Positions 36,292-45,633 of a stretch of DNA of 56,356 bases are shown one piece after another; positions within the stretch are counted from its first letter, which is position 1; every line of letters starts with the position of its first letter. The notes beneath the pieces were generated by a model that was given only the letters and a program-made list of their open reading frames with translations, searched no databases and had not been told where the DNA came from. The position numbers were made by a program, and so were the translations under genes. The DNA is taken from the NCBI GenBank assembly GCA_937910785.1, contig CALDLG010000077.1, forward strand, positions 1 through 56,356. Direction: 5' to 3'. This stretch comes from an uncultured Lachnospiraceae bacterium. GTDB taxonomy: Bacteria > Bacillota > Clostridia > Lachnospirales > Lachnospiraceae.

Positions 36292-36513
36292 AATCTGGTT
36301 TTCCTTTCCCAAAACAAAATGACAGATTATCGGCCGTTTAAAATTTTTCACGAACTCCTGCGGTCATGAAAACTTAACTGTTATTATATTCCACAATATC
36401 GTTTTTGTCATATTATTTTGCGGATTGGAAAAAATAGATTGGGACTCAGATATATTCAAGAAAAATCAAAGCAGGTCCAAAATGAAAATAGCTGCCCGAA
36501 AGGGTGACAGCAT

Positions 36514-36530
36514 GGGCGGTCCGTCCGCCC
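36514..36530 (+). other. Small hairpin before the DUF2383-like gene
   Basis: GGGCGG (36514-36519) and CCGCCC (36525-36530) form a 6-bp GC-rich stem with a 5-nt loop, 7 nt before the GGAGG ribosome-binding site at 36537. It may affect translation of the gene at 36548. The rest of the 36292-36547 region shows no other clear feature. Confidence 0.35.
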
Positions 36531-36547
36531 GGAAACGGAGGAAATAT

Positions 36548-36982
36548 ATGGAAAACCGCGATACAATCTCTTTATTAAAGGAATGCGATTCGGGAACGAA
36601 AATGGCCGTTACTTCAATCGATGAAGTGCTCGGCCGGGTTCAGGATTCCGATATGAAAAACCTGTTAGCGGAGAGCAAAACGCATCATGAAAAACTGGGA
36701 AATGAGATTCACTCCCTGCTCATCGAACACAACAGCGAGGAAAAGGATCCGAGTCCGATGGCCAAGAGCATGTCTTTCCTGAAAACCAACATGAAACTCG
36801 GCATGAACGACAGCGACTCCGCTATTGCGAATGTCATGACCGACGGCTGTAACATGGGCGTCAAATCGCTCCATAAATATATGAATCAATATCAGGACGC
36901 GGACAAAGCTTCCAAAGATATCTGCAAACGCCTTGTGTCTATTGAAGAAGAACTGTGCAGGGATCTGAAAGATTATCTGTAG
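36548..36982 (+). CDS. Ferritin-like helical protein, DUF2383-like
   Basis: The 144-residue protein is almost wholly helical. The pattern DTISLLKECDSGTKMAVTSIDEVLGRVQD, then a second helix LLAESKTHHEKLGNEIHSLL and later helices with Met-rich turns fits the four-helix ferritin-like fold of DUF2383-type proteins, common in anaerobes and often stress- or spore-related. The Glu and His residues needed for a diiron site are only partly visible. ATG 36548 is chosen for GGAGG at 36537-36541; the longer frame from 36425 has no site. No clear operon partner. Confidence 0.72.
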   Translation: MENRDTISLLKECDSGTKMAVTSIDEVLGRVQDSDMKNLLAESKTHHEKLGNEIHSLLIEHNSEEKDPSPMAKSMSFLKTNMKLGMNDSDSAIANVMTDGCNMGVKSLHKYMNQYQDADKASKDICKRLVSIEEELCRDLKDYL

Positions 36983-37094
36983 AAACACCGTATTCAAGAG
37001 TGCTTTTTTATAGTATGATATAGAAGATGGCCAATACGGAAAATACGAAAGAAATACAGGCCCTTCATGACACAGACGTAAGGGGGATATGTCA

Positions 37095-38429
37095 ATGAAC
37101 AAACGTAAATACCTGATTATTTTGTCAGGCGCGGCGATAACGGCGGGCGTCATCGCCGCAGCCGTTTATCTGCCGGGGCGAAACCGGGTAAAAACACCTG
37201 CCGAATATGCACCGGAGCACGATACATCGATGTCGGAAGAAAATGAAACAGCCGTCGAAAAAACCGTTTCTTCGGACGCCGAAAAACCGGCCCAGGGAAC
37301 GGACGGCATTCAGACGGATATTCCGGCTCTGCATAATGCCCTCGCCAGCGGGGGCGGCGTTTCCCATACCGGCGTGGCGATTCCATGGACCGCGCTTACG
37401 GACACTGCCAGAATGGAACTGGTTACCAGACATTTCAACAGCATTACCTGTGAAAACGAAATGAAACCGGAAACCATTCTCGGCCATTATGCGCCGCGGG
37501 TCACGACGCTTTATGAACTGGAAGAAAAACTGGATTTTACCGCGGCGGATACCGTAGCGGACTGGATTACTGATTACAATACCGTAAACGGAACGGAGAT
37601 CAGAATGCGGGGACATGTCCTGATATGGCATAATCAGACACCAACATGGTTTTTCAGAGAAAACTTCACAATCGACGGCGATTTTGTCACAACCGAAGAG
37701 ATGAATCAGCGCATGGAATGGTATATTAAGACAGTCACACAGCACTTTGATCAGAAATATCCGGGTCTGATCTACGCATGGGATGTGGTAAACGAACAGG
37801 TAATGGATTCCGGCGAGATCAGAACGGATGGAGACTGGTATCATGTATATCAGGGAAGCGGCGAATACATTATCCGGGCATTCCAATACGCGGACCTCTA
37901 CACCGCGCCGGATACGATTCTTTTCTATAATGATTATAATGAATGTACGCCGGCCAAACGCGATGCCATTGTAAGCTTTCTTGAAGAAATCCGAACGGAG
38001 ATTTCTCCGGAAAGGAAACTAGGCGCCGGCATGCAGGGACATCATGATATGGAAACTCCTTCCGCTTCCATGATCGAAGCGGCGGCCCGCGCCTACGCCG
38101 AAACAGCCGACACCGTACATATCACAGAGCTCGACATCAAATCCAGCATGGGCTTCGACGGAACGGATCTGGATGCGGAATTTGCCAGACAGGCGGCCCG
38201 TTATGCGGAAATTTATGATATCGTAAAGAAAATAAATGCAGACGATACGTTAATGGGGCACATCGACAATATCACATTCTGGGGGACTCACGACGCGGTT
38301 TCATGGCTGAAAACCTTCAACAGTGTAGGCGGCTCCGCAGACGGAAAGACTCCGCAGTACCCACTGCTTTTTGACGAACAGTTACAGCCAAAACCCGCGT
38401 TCTGGGCGCTGGTAAATTCCGATGAATAA
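37095..38429 (+). CDS. Membrane-anchored GH10 endo-xylanase
   Basis: GH10 enzymes cut beta-1,4-xylan with retention of configuration. The 444-residue protein has an N-terminal helix (about residues 6-26) and a Glu/Thr-rich linker (about 30-75). A single GH10 catalytic domain follows, with CENEMKPE (about 119-126), GHVLIWHNQTP, acid/base Glu234 in WDVVNEQ and nucleophile Glu345 in ITELDIK, ending with FWALVNSDE. There is no binding module. The linker and helix suggest the enzyme is held outside the membrane. ATG 37095 has AGGGGGA 7 nt upstream; ATG 37089 is too close to it. A serine hydrolase gene follows after 26 bp. Confidence 0.95.
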   Translation: MNKRKYLIILSGAAITAGVIAAAVYLPGRNRVKTPAEYAPEHDTSMSEENETAVEKTVSSDAEKPAQGTDGIQTDIPALHNALASGGGVSHTGVAIPWTALTDTARMELVTRHFNSITCENEMKPETILGHYAPRVTTLYELEEKLDFTAADTVADWITDYNTVNGTEIRMRGHVLIWHNQTPTWFFRENFTIDGDFVTTEEMNQRMEWYIKTVTQHFDQKYPGLIYAWDVVNEQVMDSGEIRTDGDWYHVYQGSGEYIIRAFQYADLYTAPDTILFYNDYNECTPAKRDAIVSFLEEIRTEISPERKLGAGMQGHHDMETPSASMIEAAARAYAETADTVHITELDIKSSMGFDGTDLDAEFARQAARYAEIYDIVKKINADDTLMGHIDNITFWGTHDAVSWLKTFNSVGGSADGKTPQYPLLFDEQLQPKPAFWALVNSDE

Positions 38430-38455
38430 AGGCCCCATGACGGAGGTTTGTTTAC

Positions 38456-39328
38456 ATGAATTTTAACGCATTGATAAAAGAGATTGAAACCAGGCAATGG
38501 GATGTTTACGGTATGGAGGTCTATGAAAACGGACGCCTGACCCACTCCTACGGAGATACTTTGGACTCCGGATTTCCTATCTATTCGGCTACTAAGTCCA
38601 TTATCTCCATCGCCGCAGGCATCGCACTCGATCAGGGAAAAATCGAACTTGAAAGATCAATTCTCGAATACCTTCCCGCCGGCGCGACAGGACAGATGTC
38701 CGAAAGCCAGACTGCGGCCTTCCGGGAGATCACATTGGAACGACTGATGACCATGTCCGTAGACGGCTTTCCCTTCCGGCCGGAAGGAGAAAGTTATTTG
38801 GACTATTCCCTTTCCTGTCCGCTCCCAAACGTACGGGAAAAGGTCTTCCACTACAGCAATATCCCCGCCTATCTGGTCGGCGTCGCCCTGACGCATGCCA
38901 TTCAGGAGGATCTGTTCTGTTTTCTGGAAAAGAAACTTTTTAAGTCGCTGCAGATCGACGCCGCAGTTTATCAAAGATGTCCCGACGGCTATTTCTACGG
39001 TGCTTCCGGCATGGAGCTTACCGTTCACGATCTGAGCCGGATCGGCCTGCTGCTATATCATGGAGGCATTTATGAAGGAACGCGGATTGTATCGGAAGAT
39101 TATGTCCGGACAGCTTCCGGCATCCGACAGATGAACCGGGAAGGCGGCTACGGATATTTCCTCTGGAAATATCGGGACGGTTTCAGCATCAACGGCAAGT
39201 GGGGACAGAAATGCTTTATTCTGCCGGAACGCGGCCTGATGATTACATATCTTTCCCATTTGGAAGAAGATTCTTCTAAACTGAAAACAAGTATGGAAAA
39301 ACATATTCTGGGAATCGAACAGGGATAG
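38456..39328 (+). CDS. Serine hydrolase, beta-lactamase/class C fold
   Basis: The 290-residue protein has the SxxK motif as SATKS (Ser44, Lys47) and a YSN motif (Tyr133) of class C beta-lactamase-like serine hydrolases. Instead of a clear KTG there is NGKWGQKCF near residue 245. It has no signal peptide and is shorter than AmpC, so it is likely a cytoplasmic esterase or peptidase of the CubicO type rather than a drug-resistance enzyme. Being 26 bp after the xylanase and before a shared terminator, it may remove ester groups from oligosaccharides, but this is only context. GGAGG stands before the ATG. Confidence 0.85.
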   Translation: MNFNALIKEIETRQWDVYGMEVYENGRLTHSYGDTLDSGFPIYSATKSIISIAAGIALDQGKIELERSILEYLPAGATGQMSESQTAAFREITLERLMTMSVDGFPFRPEGESYLDYSLSCPLPNVREKVFHYSNIPAYLVGVALTHAIQEDLFCFLEKKLFKSLQIDAAVYQRCPDGYFYGASGMELTVHDLSRIGLLLYHGGIYEGTRIVSEDYVRTASGIRQMNREGGYGYFLWKYRDGFSINGKWGQKCFILPERGLMITYLSHLEEDSSKLKTSMEKHILGIEQG

Positions 39329-39350
39329 AGGCACGCGCCCCTATCCCTTT
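39322..39350 (+). terminator. Terminator of the xylanase-hydrolase operon
   Basis: Arms GGGATAG (39322-39328) and CTATCCC (39341-39347) form a 7-bp stem that includes the stop codon of the hydrolase gene and is followed by TTTCCCTGTTTT. It lies between convergent genes. Confidence 0.7.
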
Positions 39351-39376
39351 CCCTGTTTTCCTTCTGTTTTTCTCTT

Positions 39377-41347
39377 TCATTCTATTACAACAATCTCTTC
39401 TCCTTCAACATGGTGCTTCTCCATCTGACGCCGCAGTTTCCGGTTCTCGACCGTATCGAACAGAATCGAAAAATCATAGTCCTCCGGATACAGCTCCTCG
39501 GCCTTAATATAAAGCCTGATTCGTTTATGGTTAATCCAGATCTTCCTGTCCGGCATCTGTACCCGCAGCACGCCCTTGTCATTTGCCGTCTGGCACACGA
39601 TGCCGATTTTACGGTCCGGATACACCAGAACGCTGTCACCCAGAGAAAATTTTTCCGCGTTTCCCTGCTTCCGTTTCTCCTTCCTGTGCTTCTTAATCGG
39701 AGGAACGCTTTCTTTCCGTAACACGATTTCGTCCTCTCCGTCCCGCAGCAGCTCAAGAATTGCCTGCTTCGCCCGCAAATCCTCCCGTTCTGCTGCCCGG
39801 CTGTCTTCCGATATTCCTCCATACGCCGCTTCCGCCGCATTGCGGAGCATGGCGTCGGGCATGCCGAGCTGTCTCGCAATATACAGGGCACAGCTTTCTC
39901 CGGCTTCCCCGATGATCATCCGATAAAGCGGACGCAGACTTTCTCTGTCGAATGCCATCCTCGCGTTTACAATGTTTTCTTCCTGTTTGGCATACTGCTT
40001 CACTTCCGGATAATGGGTCGTCACAAGAAATAATGCGCCGCTGTTTTTCAACTCTTTCAGGATGGCGATCGCGATGCCCATCCCCTCCGTCGGATCGGTT
40101 CCCGAACCGAGCTCATCCATTATGACAAGGCTGTCGGAATTCACTTTTTGCAAAATATGAAGTACATTCGTAATATGCGCCGAAAAAGTCGAAAGATTTT
40201 CGGACAGGTTCTGGCCGTCTCCAATGTCGCACAGGATATTGCTGTTCATGCAGATTTCCGCCTCCTGCGCCGCCACATGGAGCCCGCACTGCGCCATCAT
40301 ACAGCTCAGCGCGACGGTCTTGATCGCCACCGTTTTTCCTCCCGTATTGGGGCCTGTTATGACAATGCCTCGAATGGAGCTGCCCTCCTTCTCGTTTCCC
40401 AGCTCAAACTGCAGAGGCACGCAAATATTTCGGTCCATCAGCGGGTGTCTGGCATTTTTCAGCAGAAGCCTTCTGTCCGTATTGATCTTCGGTTCCGTAC
40501 CGTCATATTCCAGACTCAGCTTTCCCTTCGAAAAAATGTAATCCAGTTTCTCCATCACCTTCCCATTCTGCCGCATTGGCTCCGCCTGCTCTGCCAGCAT
40601 TGCCGTCAGCGTATACAGAATCCGTCGTTCTTCATTTTCCGCGTCGATTTGCAGAAGCTGTAATTCCTCCGCGAGCTTTGCCACCGCAGAAGGCTCGATG
40701 AACAGCGTGCTGCCTGTGGCGGATTTATCGATCACGCTCCCGCTTATTTTAAACTTATATTCCTTTTTCACGGGAATACAGAGGTGTCCGCTTCGTACGG
40801 TGCTGAAACTGTCCGACATACACGCCCGGTTCGCCCGCATGACGGCATCCGCTTTTTCCTGCATCCGCTCCCTGACCCTCTCGATTTCGCTCCGGAGCGT
40901 TTTCAACAATCTGGAAGCCCCGTCATCTACCCTGCCGCCCCGGATTTGCAGCTGAATCATTTCCTTCATATCATGAAGCTCATCCAGATTCTCCTCATAA
41001 TATGCCAGCGGAATCTCAAACTGCTTACATCTTATAAGATATTGTTTCAGCCGCATCACGGCTACCAGCGAATTTCCCGTCTCTTCCAGCTGTCCGGGGC
41101 TCAGGCACTCGCCTTTTTCCGCCGCTGCAAGATACTCTTTGATTCCCGCAAACGATACAAGCGGCGGATTACCGCCCTTTTCAAGCATCGTCCGGGCCTC
41201 GCTCGTCTCCCTCTGTTTCGTACGCAGCTCGCTCTCGGACATGCAGGGCCGGGTATTCCTGATTTCTTCTTTCGCTCCTTCGGTCAATGCCAGATCAATC
41301 CATTTTTCTTTTATTCGATCAAATTCCAATATTTGTTCCGTATTCAT
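39377..41347 (-). CDS. MutS2-like DNA-binding ATPase without Smr domain
   Basis: The 656-residue protein has the MutS core and clamp layout of MutS2 (about residues 1-320, with SVIDKSATGSTLFIEP) and an ABC-type ATPase domain with Walker A GPNTGGKT (about 332-339), DIGDGQNLSENLSTFSAH, Walker B VIMDELGSGTDPTEG and TTHYPEVK. A KOW-like basic domain (about 555-600, LGDSVLVYPDRKIGIV) follows. MutS2 proteins limit recombination and rescue stalled ribosomes, the latter through the C-terminal Smr nuclease. Here the protein ends with an extra acidic stretch instead of Smr, about 120 residues short. It looks like an intact paralog of the short clostridial type rather than a truncation. Confidence 0.85.
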   Translation of the reverse strand: MNTEQILEFDRIKEKWIDLALTEGAKEEIRNTRPCMSESELRTKQRETSEARTMLEKGGNPPLVSFAGIKEYLAAAEKGECLSPGQLEETGNSLVAVMRLKQYLIRCKQFEIPLAYYEENLDELHDMKEMIQLQIRGGRVDDGASRLLKTLRSEIERVRERMQEKADAVMRANRACMSDSFSTVRSGHLCIPVKKEYKFKISGSVIDKSATGSTLFIEPSAVAKLAEELQLLQIDAENEERRILYTLTAMLAEQAEPMRQNGKVMEKLDYIFSKGKLSLEYDGTEPKINTDRRLLLKNARHPLMDRNICVPLQFELGNEKEGSSIRGIVITGPNTGGKTVAIKTVALSCMMAQCGLHVAAQEAEICMNSNILCDIGDGQNLSENLSTFSAHITNVLHILQKVNSDSLVIMDELGSGTDPTEGMGIAIAILKELKNSGALFLVTTHYPEVKQYAKQEENIVNARMAFDRESLRPLYRMIIGEAGESCALYIARQLGMPDAMLRNAAEAAYGGISEDSRAAEREDLRAKQAILELLRDGEDEIVLRKESVPPIKKHRKEKRKQGNAEKFSLGDSVLVYPDRKIGIVCQTANDKGVLRVQMPDRKIWINHKRIRLYIKAEELYPEDYDFSILFDTVENRKLRRQMEKHHVEGEEIVVIE

Positions 41348-42136
41348 TGTTATGATGATACTCCCTTCTTCGTGTCATGCCACATTGCATTGTTGCGGCA
41401 TCATTTCCGGTTATAAAAGGCGCCGGTTCCTTCACAGTTTATTCAGGGCATCTTTTGACACCTGAACCCTATAACAAAAAACCATGCACATCTGCCAGAC
41501 GGCACGATTGCATGGATACCCTGAAAAACCCCCGGAAACGATCAAACGATCTCCGGCATCTTCGATTCTCCTGTCAACACGACACAAAACAGAAAACATG
41601 ACCCGGCGGTCATGCTTCTTTCTTCATCAGTCGATATATATAGTATGCAAAGCATTACGTATGGCAGATGCATCAGCGGCCATGCCGCCGATCTGAGGGC
41701 AGACTCCTGACGGGACTTTTCCTTTCGAAACACCCGATACCGGAACCGGCCTCATCCTTTATTCAGTTGACTGAATACTCCATTCTCACAATGCTTAACA
41801 TACATTCCCTCTCTTTCCTGTTTTTCCTCAGATCCGTCCTCCGCAATTTCCAGCTTTGCAGATCTGCTTTTATTCATCATATCGAATAACAGGCATTTCG
41901 TCAATAGATTCCTGCGTTGTAATTTGGGGCTTGCGAGTTGTAATTGGGAGCTATCGTTTCTGCCATTCCTGCAATGTAGTTTCCGGCTGTCGCTTTTGAC
42001 TTTCTGCATTATAATTTTCCATAAATTCCAATAACTGCAAATTCCATAAAAACAATTCCCATTTTCCCAATCTCTTAGTATACTGTATTTATCCTACATC
42101 AACCATTTACTATACGACAAAAGGCGGTTACCCCAA
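41348..42136. other. 789-bp stretch without a clear gene
   Basis: No frame in this stretch gives a recognisable protein. On the minus strand 41752-41880 encodes an acidic tail (KLEIAEDGSEEKQEREGMY and onward to CENGVFSQLNKG) that looks like the end of a lost gene. A 16-bp palindrome ATTCAGT-TG-ACTGAAT is at 41761-41776. From 41916 on there are repeats around TGTAATT (41918, 41939) and weaker copies at 41975 and 42010. The region 41387-41402 has GCATT and GCATC 11 bp apart, a weak echo of the phased arrays. The DNA gets AT-rich towards 42136. Confidence 0.4.
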
Positions 42137-43255
42137 ATGACGAAAACCTCCGAAGCACAAACGAAATCCTATAACATGACTTTTGGCCTGTTATCCGGGC
42201 TGGCAATCATTATGGTCGTGGCCGGACATCTCGGCTATGACATCATGGCGGTCGGCGGTCTGTTTCCCTATTATTCCTTTCATGTACCGCTGTTTCTGTT
42301 TATCTCCGGGTATTTTTATCACGAAAAAGAAGAGGAACATCCCCTTGCATATATAATCAGAAAAGTAAAACGGCTGCTCCTTCCCTATCTTGGCTGGAAT
42401 CTGTTCTACGGCCTCGTTGCGCTGCTCTTAAAGAGCCAGGGCTTCATGATGGGAGAAAGCATCAGCTTCCGAACCCTTTTCCTTTCGCCGTTTCTGCATG
42501 GCTATCAGTTTCTTTACAACTATGCGGCCTGGTTCGTCCCCGTCCTGTTTATCATCGAAGTCATGAACCTCCTGATGCGTCTGATTGCAAAACGGCTCCC
42601 GGAATGGCTGTATCTGGCGGGTGCGCTTGCCGTCGGCATGGTCGTGGTATATCTTGCCATCGGCGGGCATGTATGGGGCAATTACAAGGCGCCGGGGAGA
42701 ATCCTTTTCCTTTTTCCCTGCTTCCAGATGGGACAGTTTTATAAGAAAAAGCTGGAGAAATATGATACACTCGGAAGTCTGCCCTATTTTACGATTCTGA
42801 TCGGAATCCAGACACTTCTGCATCTATGCTGTAACGGACTGAATTTCAGCGCCGTCTGGTGTACAGGCTTCGCCAACGGCCCGGTTATTCCATATGTAAC
42901 AATCGCATCAGGTATTGCCTTCTGGCTCCGCATTGCCAGACTGCTTGCGCCCGCCGCGGAAAAAAGCCGCATCGTGCAGTACCCTTGCCGCAATACTTTT
43001 ACGGTCATGATGCACCATGTCATGGTTTTTATGCTCATCAAAATCCTTCTGGCAGGCATCGCCGCGCATTCCGGCTGCTGCGCTGATTTTGATTTTGAGC
43101 AATACTACACAAATATTGATTACCTGTACCTTGTAAAAGGCGTGGAGCATTTCAAGATGATCTATCTGGCGGCAGGTGTCTCGATACCGCTGCTTCTGCG
43201 GCGGGCCATGGAATGCCTGTGGGCCTTTATGGCACAGAAGAAGGGATGGAACTGA
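42137..43255 (+). CDS. Acyltransferase-3 family membrane protein
   Basis: The 372-residue protein has ten predicted helices. The N-terminal GLLSGLAIIMVVAGHLGYD contains the conserved His of AT3 enzymes, and FHVPLFLFISGYFYH with the following KRLLLPYLGWN is a family signature. AT3 proteins move acyl groups (often acetyl or succinyl) from cytoplasmic donors to surface sugars, lipids or peptidoglycan. AAAGGCGG stands before the ATG. The 3' end overlaps by about 10 bp a fragment of an unrelated epimerase-like gene in another frame, so the gene end is a rearrangement site. Direct repeats 21 bp apart lie upstream (41916-41945). Confidence 0.88.
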   Translation: MTKTSEAQTKSYNMTFGLLSGLAIIMVVAGHLGYDIMAVGGLFPYYSFHVPLFLFISGYFYHEKEEEHPLAYIIRKVKRLLLPYLGWNLFYGLVALLLKSQGFMMGESISFRTLFLSPFLHGYQFLYNYAAWFVPVLFIIEVMNLLMRLIAKRLPEWLYLAGALAVGMVVVYLAIGGHVWGNYKAPGRILFLFPCFQMGQFYKKKLEKYDTLGSLPYFTILIGIQTLLHLCCNGLNFSAVWCTGFANGPVIPYVTIASGIAFWLRIARLLAPAAEKSRIVQYPCRNTFTVMMHHVMVFMLIKILLAGIAAHSGCCADFDFEQYYTNIDYLYLVKGVEHFKMIYLAAGVSIPLLLRRAMECLWAFMAQKKGWN

Positions 43256-43515
43256 AAGCTTCCTTCGTCCAGGTAGATCCGGCCATAGAACAGCGAAAGT
43301 ATTTCAGCTTTTATCCTTATGAATATCGGCTTGCGATTGAAAAACAACAGATGCTGATGCCCGTAACAATGCCCCTGAAAATCGGATTGCAGGAATCCTT
43401 CGAATGGTACCTTGCAAATATGGAGAAAGTAAGAAAAAAACCGTTTATGGAATATATTGATGAGAACTGCCTCCGTTTCGCCACCACTGGCTGCGCAGAT
43501 TCCAGCCCTGGTTGA
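43246..43515 (+). pseudogene. C-terminal fragment of an NAD-dependent epimerase/reductase-like protein
   Basis: The frame gives SFVQVDPAIEQRKYFSFYP, LMPVTMPLKIGLQESFEWYL and KPFMEYIDENC. From memory this is the end of a clostridial NAD-dependent epimerase/dehydratase family: a GLQESFEWY helix followed by KKPYIEYIDE. The Rossmann domain and all catalytic residues are absent, and the upstream sequence is the acyltransferase gene in another frame. The last residues after IDENC read as noise. It is best explained as the remnant of a deleted gene, and it is too incomplete to be active. Confidence 0.6.
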
Positions 43516-43585
43516 TTGAACGCAACCATGTGCCCTGTTATGCTGTATAAAACAAAACCGAAGGCAGAGACAAGGAGGAAATCAT

Positions 43586-44059
43586 ATGGACCTTTCAGAA
43601 AAATTATTAAACCTGCGGAAAGCAAATGATCTGACGCAGGAGCAGCTGGCGGAAAAAGCAGGCGTTTCAAGGCAGTCCGTTTCCAAATGGGAAAGCGGGC
43701 AGTCCGTACCGGAGCTCGATAAAATCGTCACCTTATGCGAAATCTTCAATATCACGGCAGACAGCCTGCTAAAACCGTCCGAATTCGATCTTTTATCCGT
43801 AAAAACACAAATGCTGGAGAATCAGCAGAAGAATCTGGAAAATGCAATGCAGAAGAAGGACGGCAGAAAGAAAACAATCCTGGGCTGTACCGCCATCTAT
43901 CTGATCGCATTTGCCATTCTGATCGTGCTGCGCGGAATTAAATGGGAAAACTATTTTGTATGGAGTATATTTCCGGGCATCACGATGCCTCTCACTATCT
44001 TTTGTATTGCAACGGCTGCCGCGATCATATTCTATATACGAAGCAGCAATTCCCGTTAA
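43586..44059 (+). CDS. XRE-family transcriptional regulator with membrane helices
   Basis: The 157-residue protein has an HTH_3 domain (residues about 5-60): LLNLRKANDLTQEQLAEKAGVSRQSVSKWESGQSVPELDKIV. A charged linker (about 62-92) and two membrane helices (about 95-113 and 125-148) follow. This layout is common in Clostridia, where the regulator is tethered to the membrane and often controls a nearby transport or stress gene. AAGGAGG precedes the ATG. The convergent MATE gene stops 9 bp after it; no target gene can be assigned. Confidence 0.92.
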   Translation: MDLSEKLLNLRKANDLTQEQLAEKAGVSRQSVSKWESGQSVPELDKIVTLCEIFNITADSLLKPSEFDLLSVKTQMLENQQKNLENAMQKKDGRKKTILGCTAIYLIAFAILIVLRGIKWENYFVWSIFPGITMPLTIFCIATAAAIIFYIRSSNSR

Positions 44060-44067
44060 ATGCTTTA

Positions 44068-45459
44068 TCATGCTACAATATTTTGCAGCCATACGCCTTT
44101 CTTCACCAGAACGAAACCGATAATGCATTTGATCCAGTCCGCGATCTGCACCATCGCAAAAATCATAATAACGGGAATTCCCGTAAAACGGCTCAGGCAG
44201 TATGCCACCGGAACGCTGACACACCAGACGAAAACGCTGTCAAATAAAAACGTAATGATCGTTTTTCCACCCGACCGCAGCGTAAAGTAAGTCGCATGCA
44301 TGAAAGCCGCCTGCGGCATAAAAATCGCCTGTGCGATGATAAACTGCACCGCCACCGCCTTCACCTCGTCGGTCGTATTATAGATCTGAGGGAACAGCGG
44401 TGCGATGCAGATCATTAAAGCCGCAACCCCGATACAGCAGCATACCGAAAAGGCAATGATCTTATTATCCGTATCCCTTGCCTCTTCCATCCTGCCCGCA
44501 CCGAGAAGCTGGCCAATGATAATTGCCACCGCGTCTCCCAGCGCGATAAACACGACGTTAAACACATTATTAATGGTATTGGCGATGTTTAATCCGGCAA
44601 TGACACTGAGTCCCCTGACGGAATAACACTGTGTCAGCATGGCCATTCCCGCCGACCACAACGTCTCGTTGATGAGAAGCGGCGCTCCTTTGACGAAAAA
44701 TTTGCCAACCAAATGTCCCGGCACCTTCAGGGTCGAATAAACACCGACTATGTAAGGATTCTTTTCTTTATTTCTGTGTGTCCATGCAATAACAATCGCC
44801 GCCTCCACATACCTTGATATCACCGTCGCAATTGCCGCACCCACAACGCCCAGCGCGGGCAGTCCCAGTTTACCGTATATCAGCAGGTAATTCAGGCACA
44901 GATTTACAAAAACCGCAACGATTCCCGCTTTCATCGGCACCACCGTTTCTCCGCATTCACGCAGGGTACTGACATAGATCTGTACCATCATAAAAGCCGG
45001 AAGTCCAAGCAGCATCACCCACATGTAATTTTTCCCATGATGAAGCGCCGCTGCCAGATCTCCACCGTCACTGCTCCCGTTTAAATACATCTGAATCAGG
45101 TTCTCCCCGAAACTCAGAAACAGGCATACGGCCCCCGTCGTCAGGATGAGCGCCATCCAGAATTTATAACGGAAGGTCTGTCTGATTCCTTCATCGTCTT
45201 TCTGCCCGAAATACTGCGCCGTAAAAATCCCTGCGCCCGCGAGTCCGCCGAACACGCACAGATAGTATACCATCATCAGCTGATTGACAATGGCTACGCC
45301 GGACATCTGCTCGGTACCGACCTGACCCACCATGATATTGTCAAGCAGCCCGACAAAATTAGTGATGCCGTTCTGAATCATAATCGGTACGGCAACCGCC
45401 AGAACCATCTTATAAAAAGCCTTATCTCCAATAAACTTTCTCTTCACCTTACTTATCAT
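44068..45459 (-). CDS. MATE family efflux transporter (second copy)
   Basis: The 463-residue protein has about twelve helices, with MVLAVAVPIMIQNGITNFVGLLDNIMVGQVG at the N terminus and GVAIVNQLMMVYYL. The second half has IIGQLLGAGRMEEARDTDNKI, matching the internal repeat of the family. The start ATGATAAG at 45459 is preferred because family members begin just before the KRKFIGDKAFYKM stretch; the frame before it is not supported. It belongs to a different MATE branch from the one at 19706-21058, so it is not a recent duplicate. Substrate unknown. Confidence 0.92.
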   Translation of the reverse strand: MISKVKRKFIGDKAFYKMVLAVAVPIMIQNGITNFVGLLDNIMVGQVGTEQMSGVAIVNQLMMVYYLCVFGGLAGAGIFTAQYFGQKDDEGIRQTFRYKFWMALILTTGAVCLFLSFGENLIQMYLNGSSDGGDLAAALHHGKNYMWVMLLGLPAFMMVQIYVSTLRECGETVVPMKAGIVAVFVNLCLNYLLIYGKLGLPALGVVGAAIATVISRYVEAAIVIAWTHRNKEKNPYIVGVYSTLKVPGHLVGKFFVKGAPLLINETLWSAGMAMLTQCYSVRGLSVIAGLNIANTINNVFNVVFIALGDAVAIIIGQLLGAGRMEEARDTDNKIIAFSVCCCIGVAALMICIAPLFPQIYNTTDEVKAVAVQFIIAQAIFMPQAAFMHATYFTLRSGGKTIITFLFDSVFVWCVSVPVAYCLSRFTGIPVIMIFAMVQIADWIKCIIGFVLVKKGVWLQNIVA

Positions 45460-45633
45460 CTCCGCACCTGTTCCTTTTCCCGGTATGACTGTAACCGTTT
45501 CTATCCGGCAGCACCGCACTGTATATGCGCCTTTCTCTGACCGTAGTCTTTTCATTATACCGCATATCGGAATAAATGCAAGATCATTTTTGAGAAGCCT
45601 TTTCTTCTTTCGGAAAACAGCGTAATAAATTTA

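Noticed and set aside
38456..39328. Beta-lactam resistance gene
   Set aside because: It has SxxK and YSN but no signal peptide and no clear KTG. Its context is a xylanase operon, so a CubicO-like esterase or peptidase is more likely.
41376..41402. Third phased GATGC array before the MutS2-like gene
   Set aside because: Only GCATT (41387) and GCATC (41398) keep the 11-bp phase; the unit before them does not match. Two units can arise by chance.
41752..42009. An 85-codon minus-strand frame with an acidic end
   Set aside because: The C-terminal half looks coding, but the N-terminal half looks random and there is no ribosome-binding site. It may be a remnant; not enough to call a gene.
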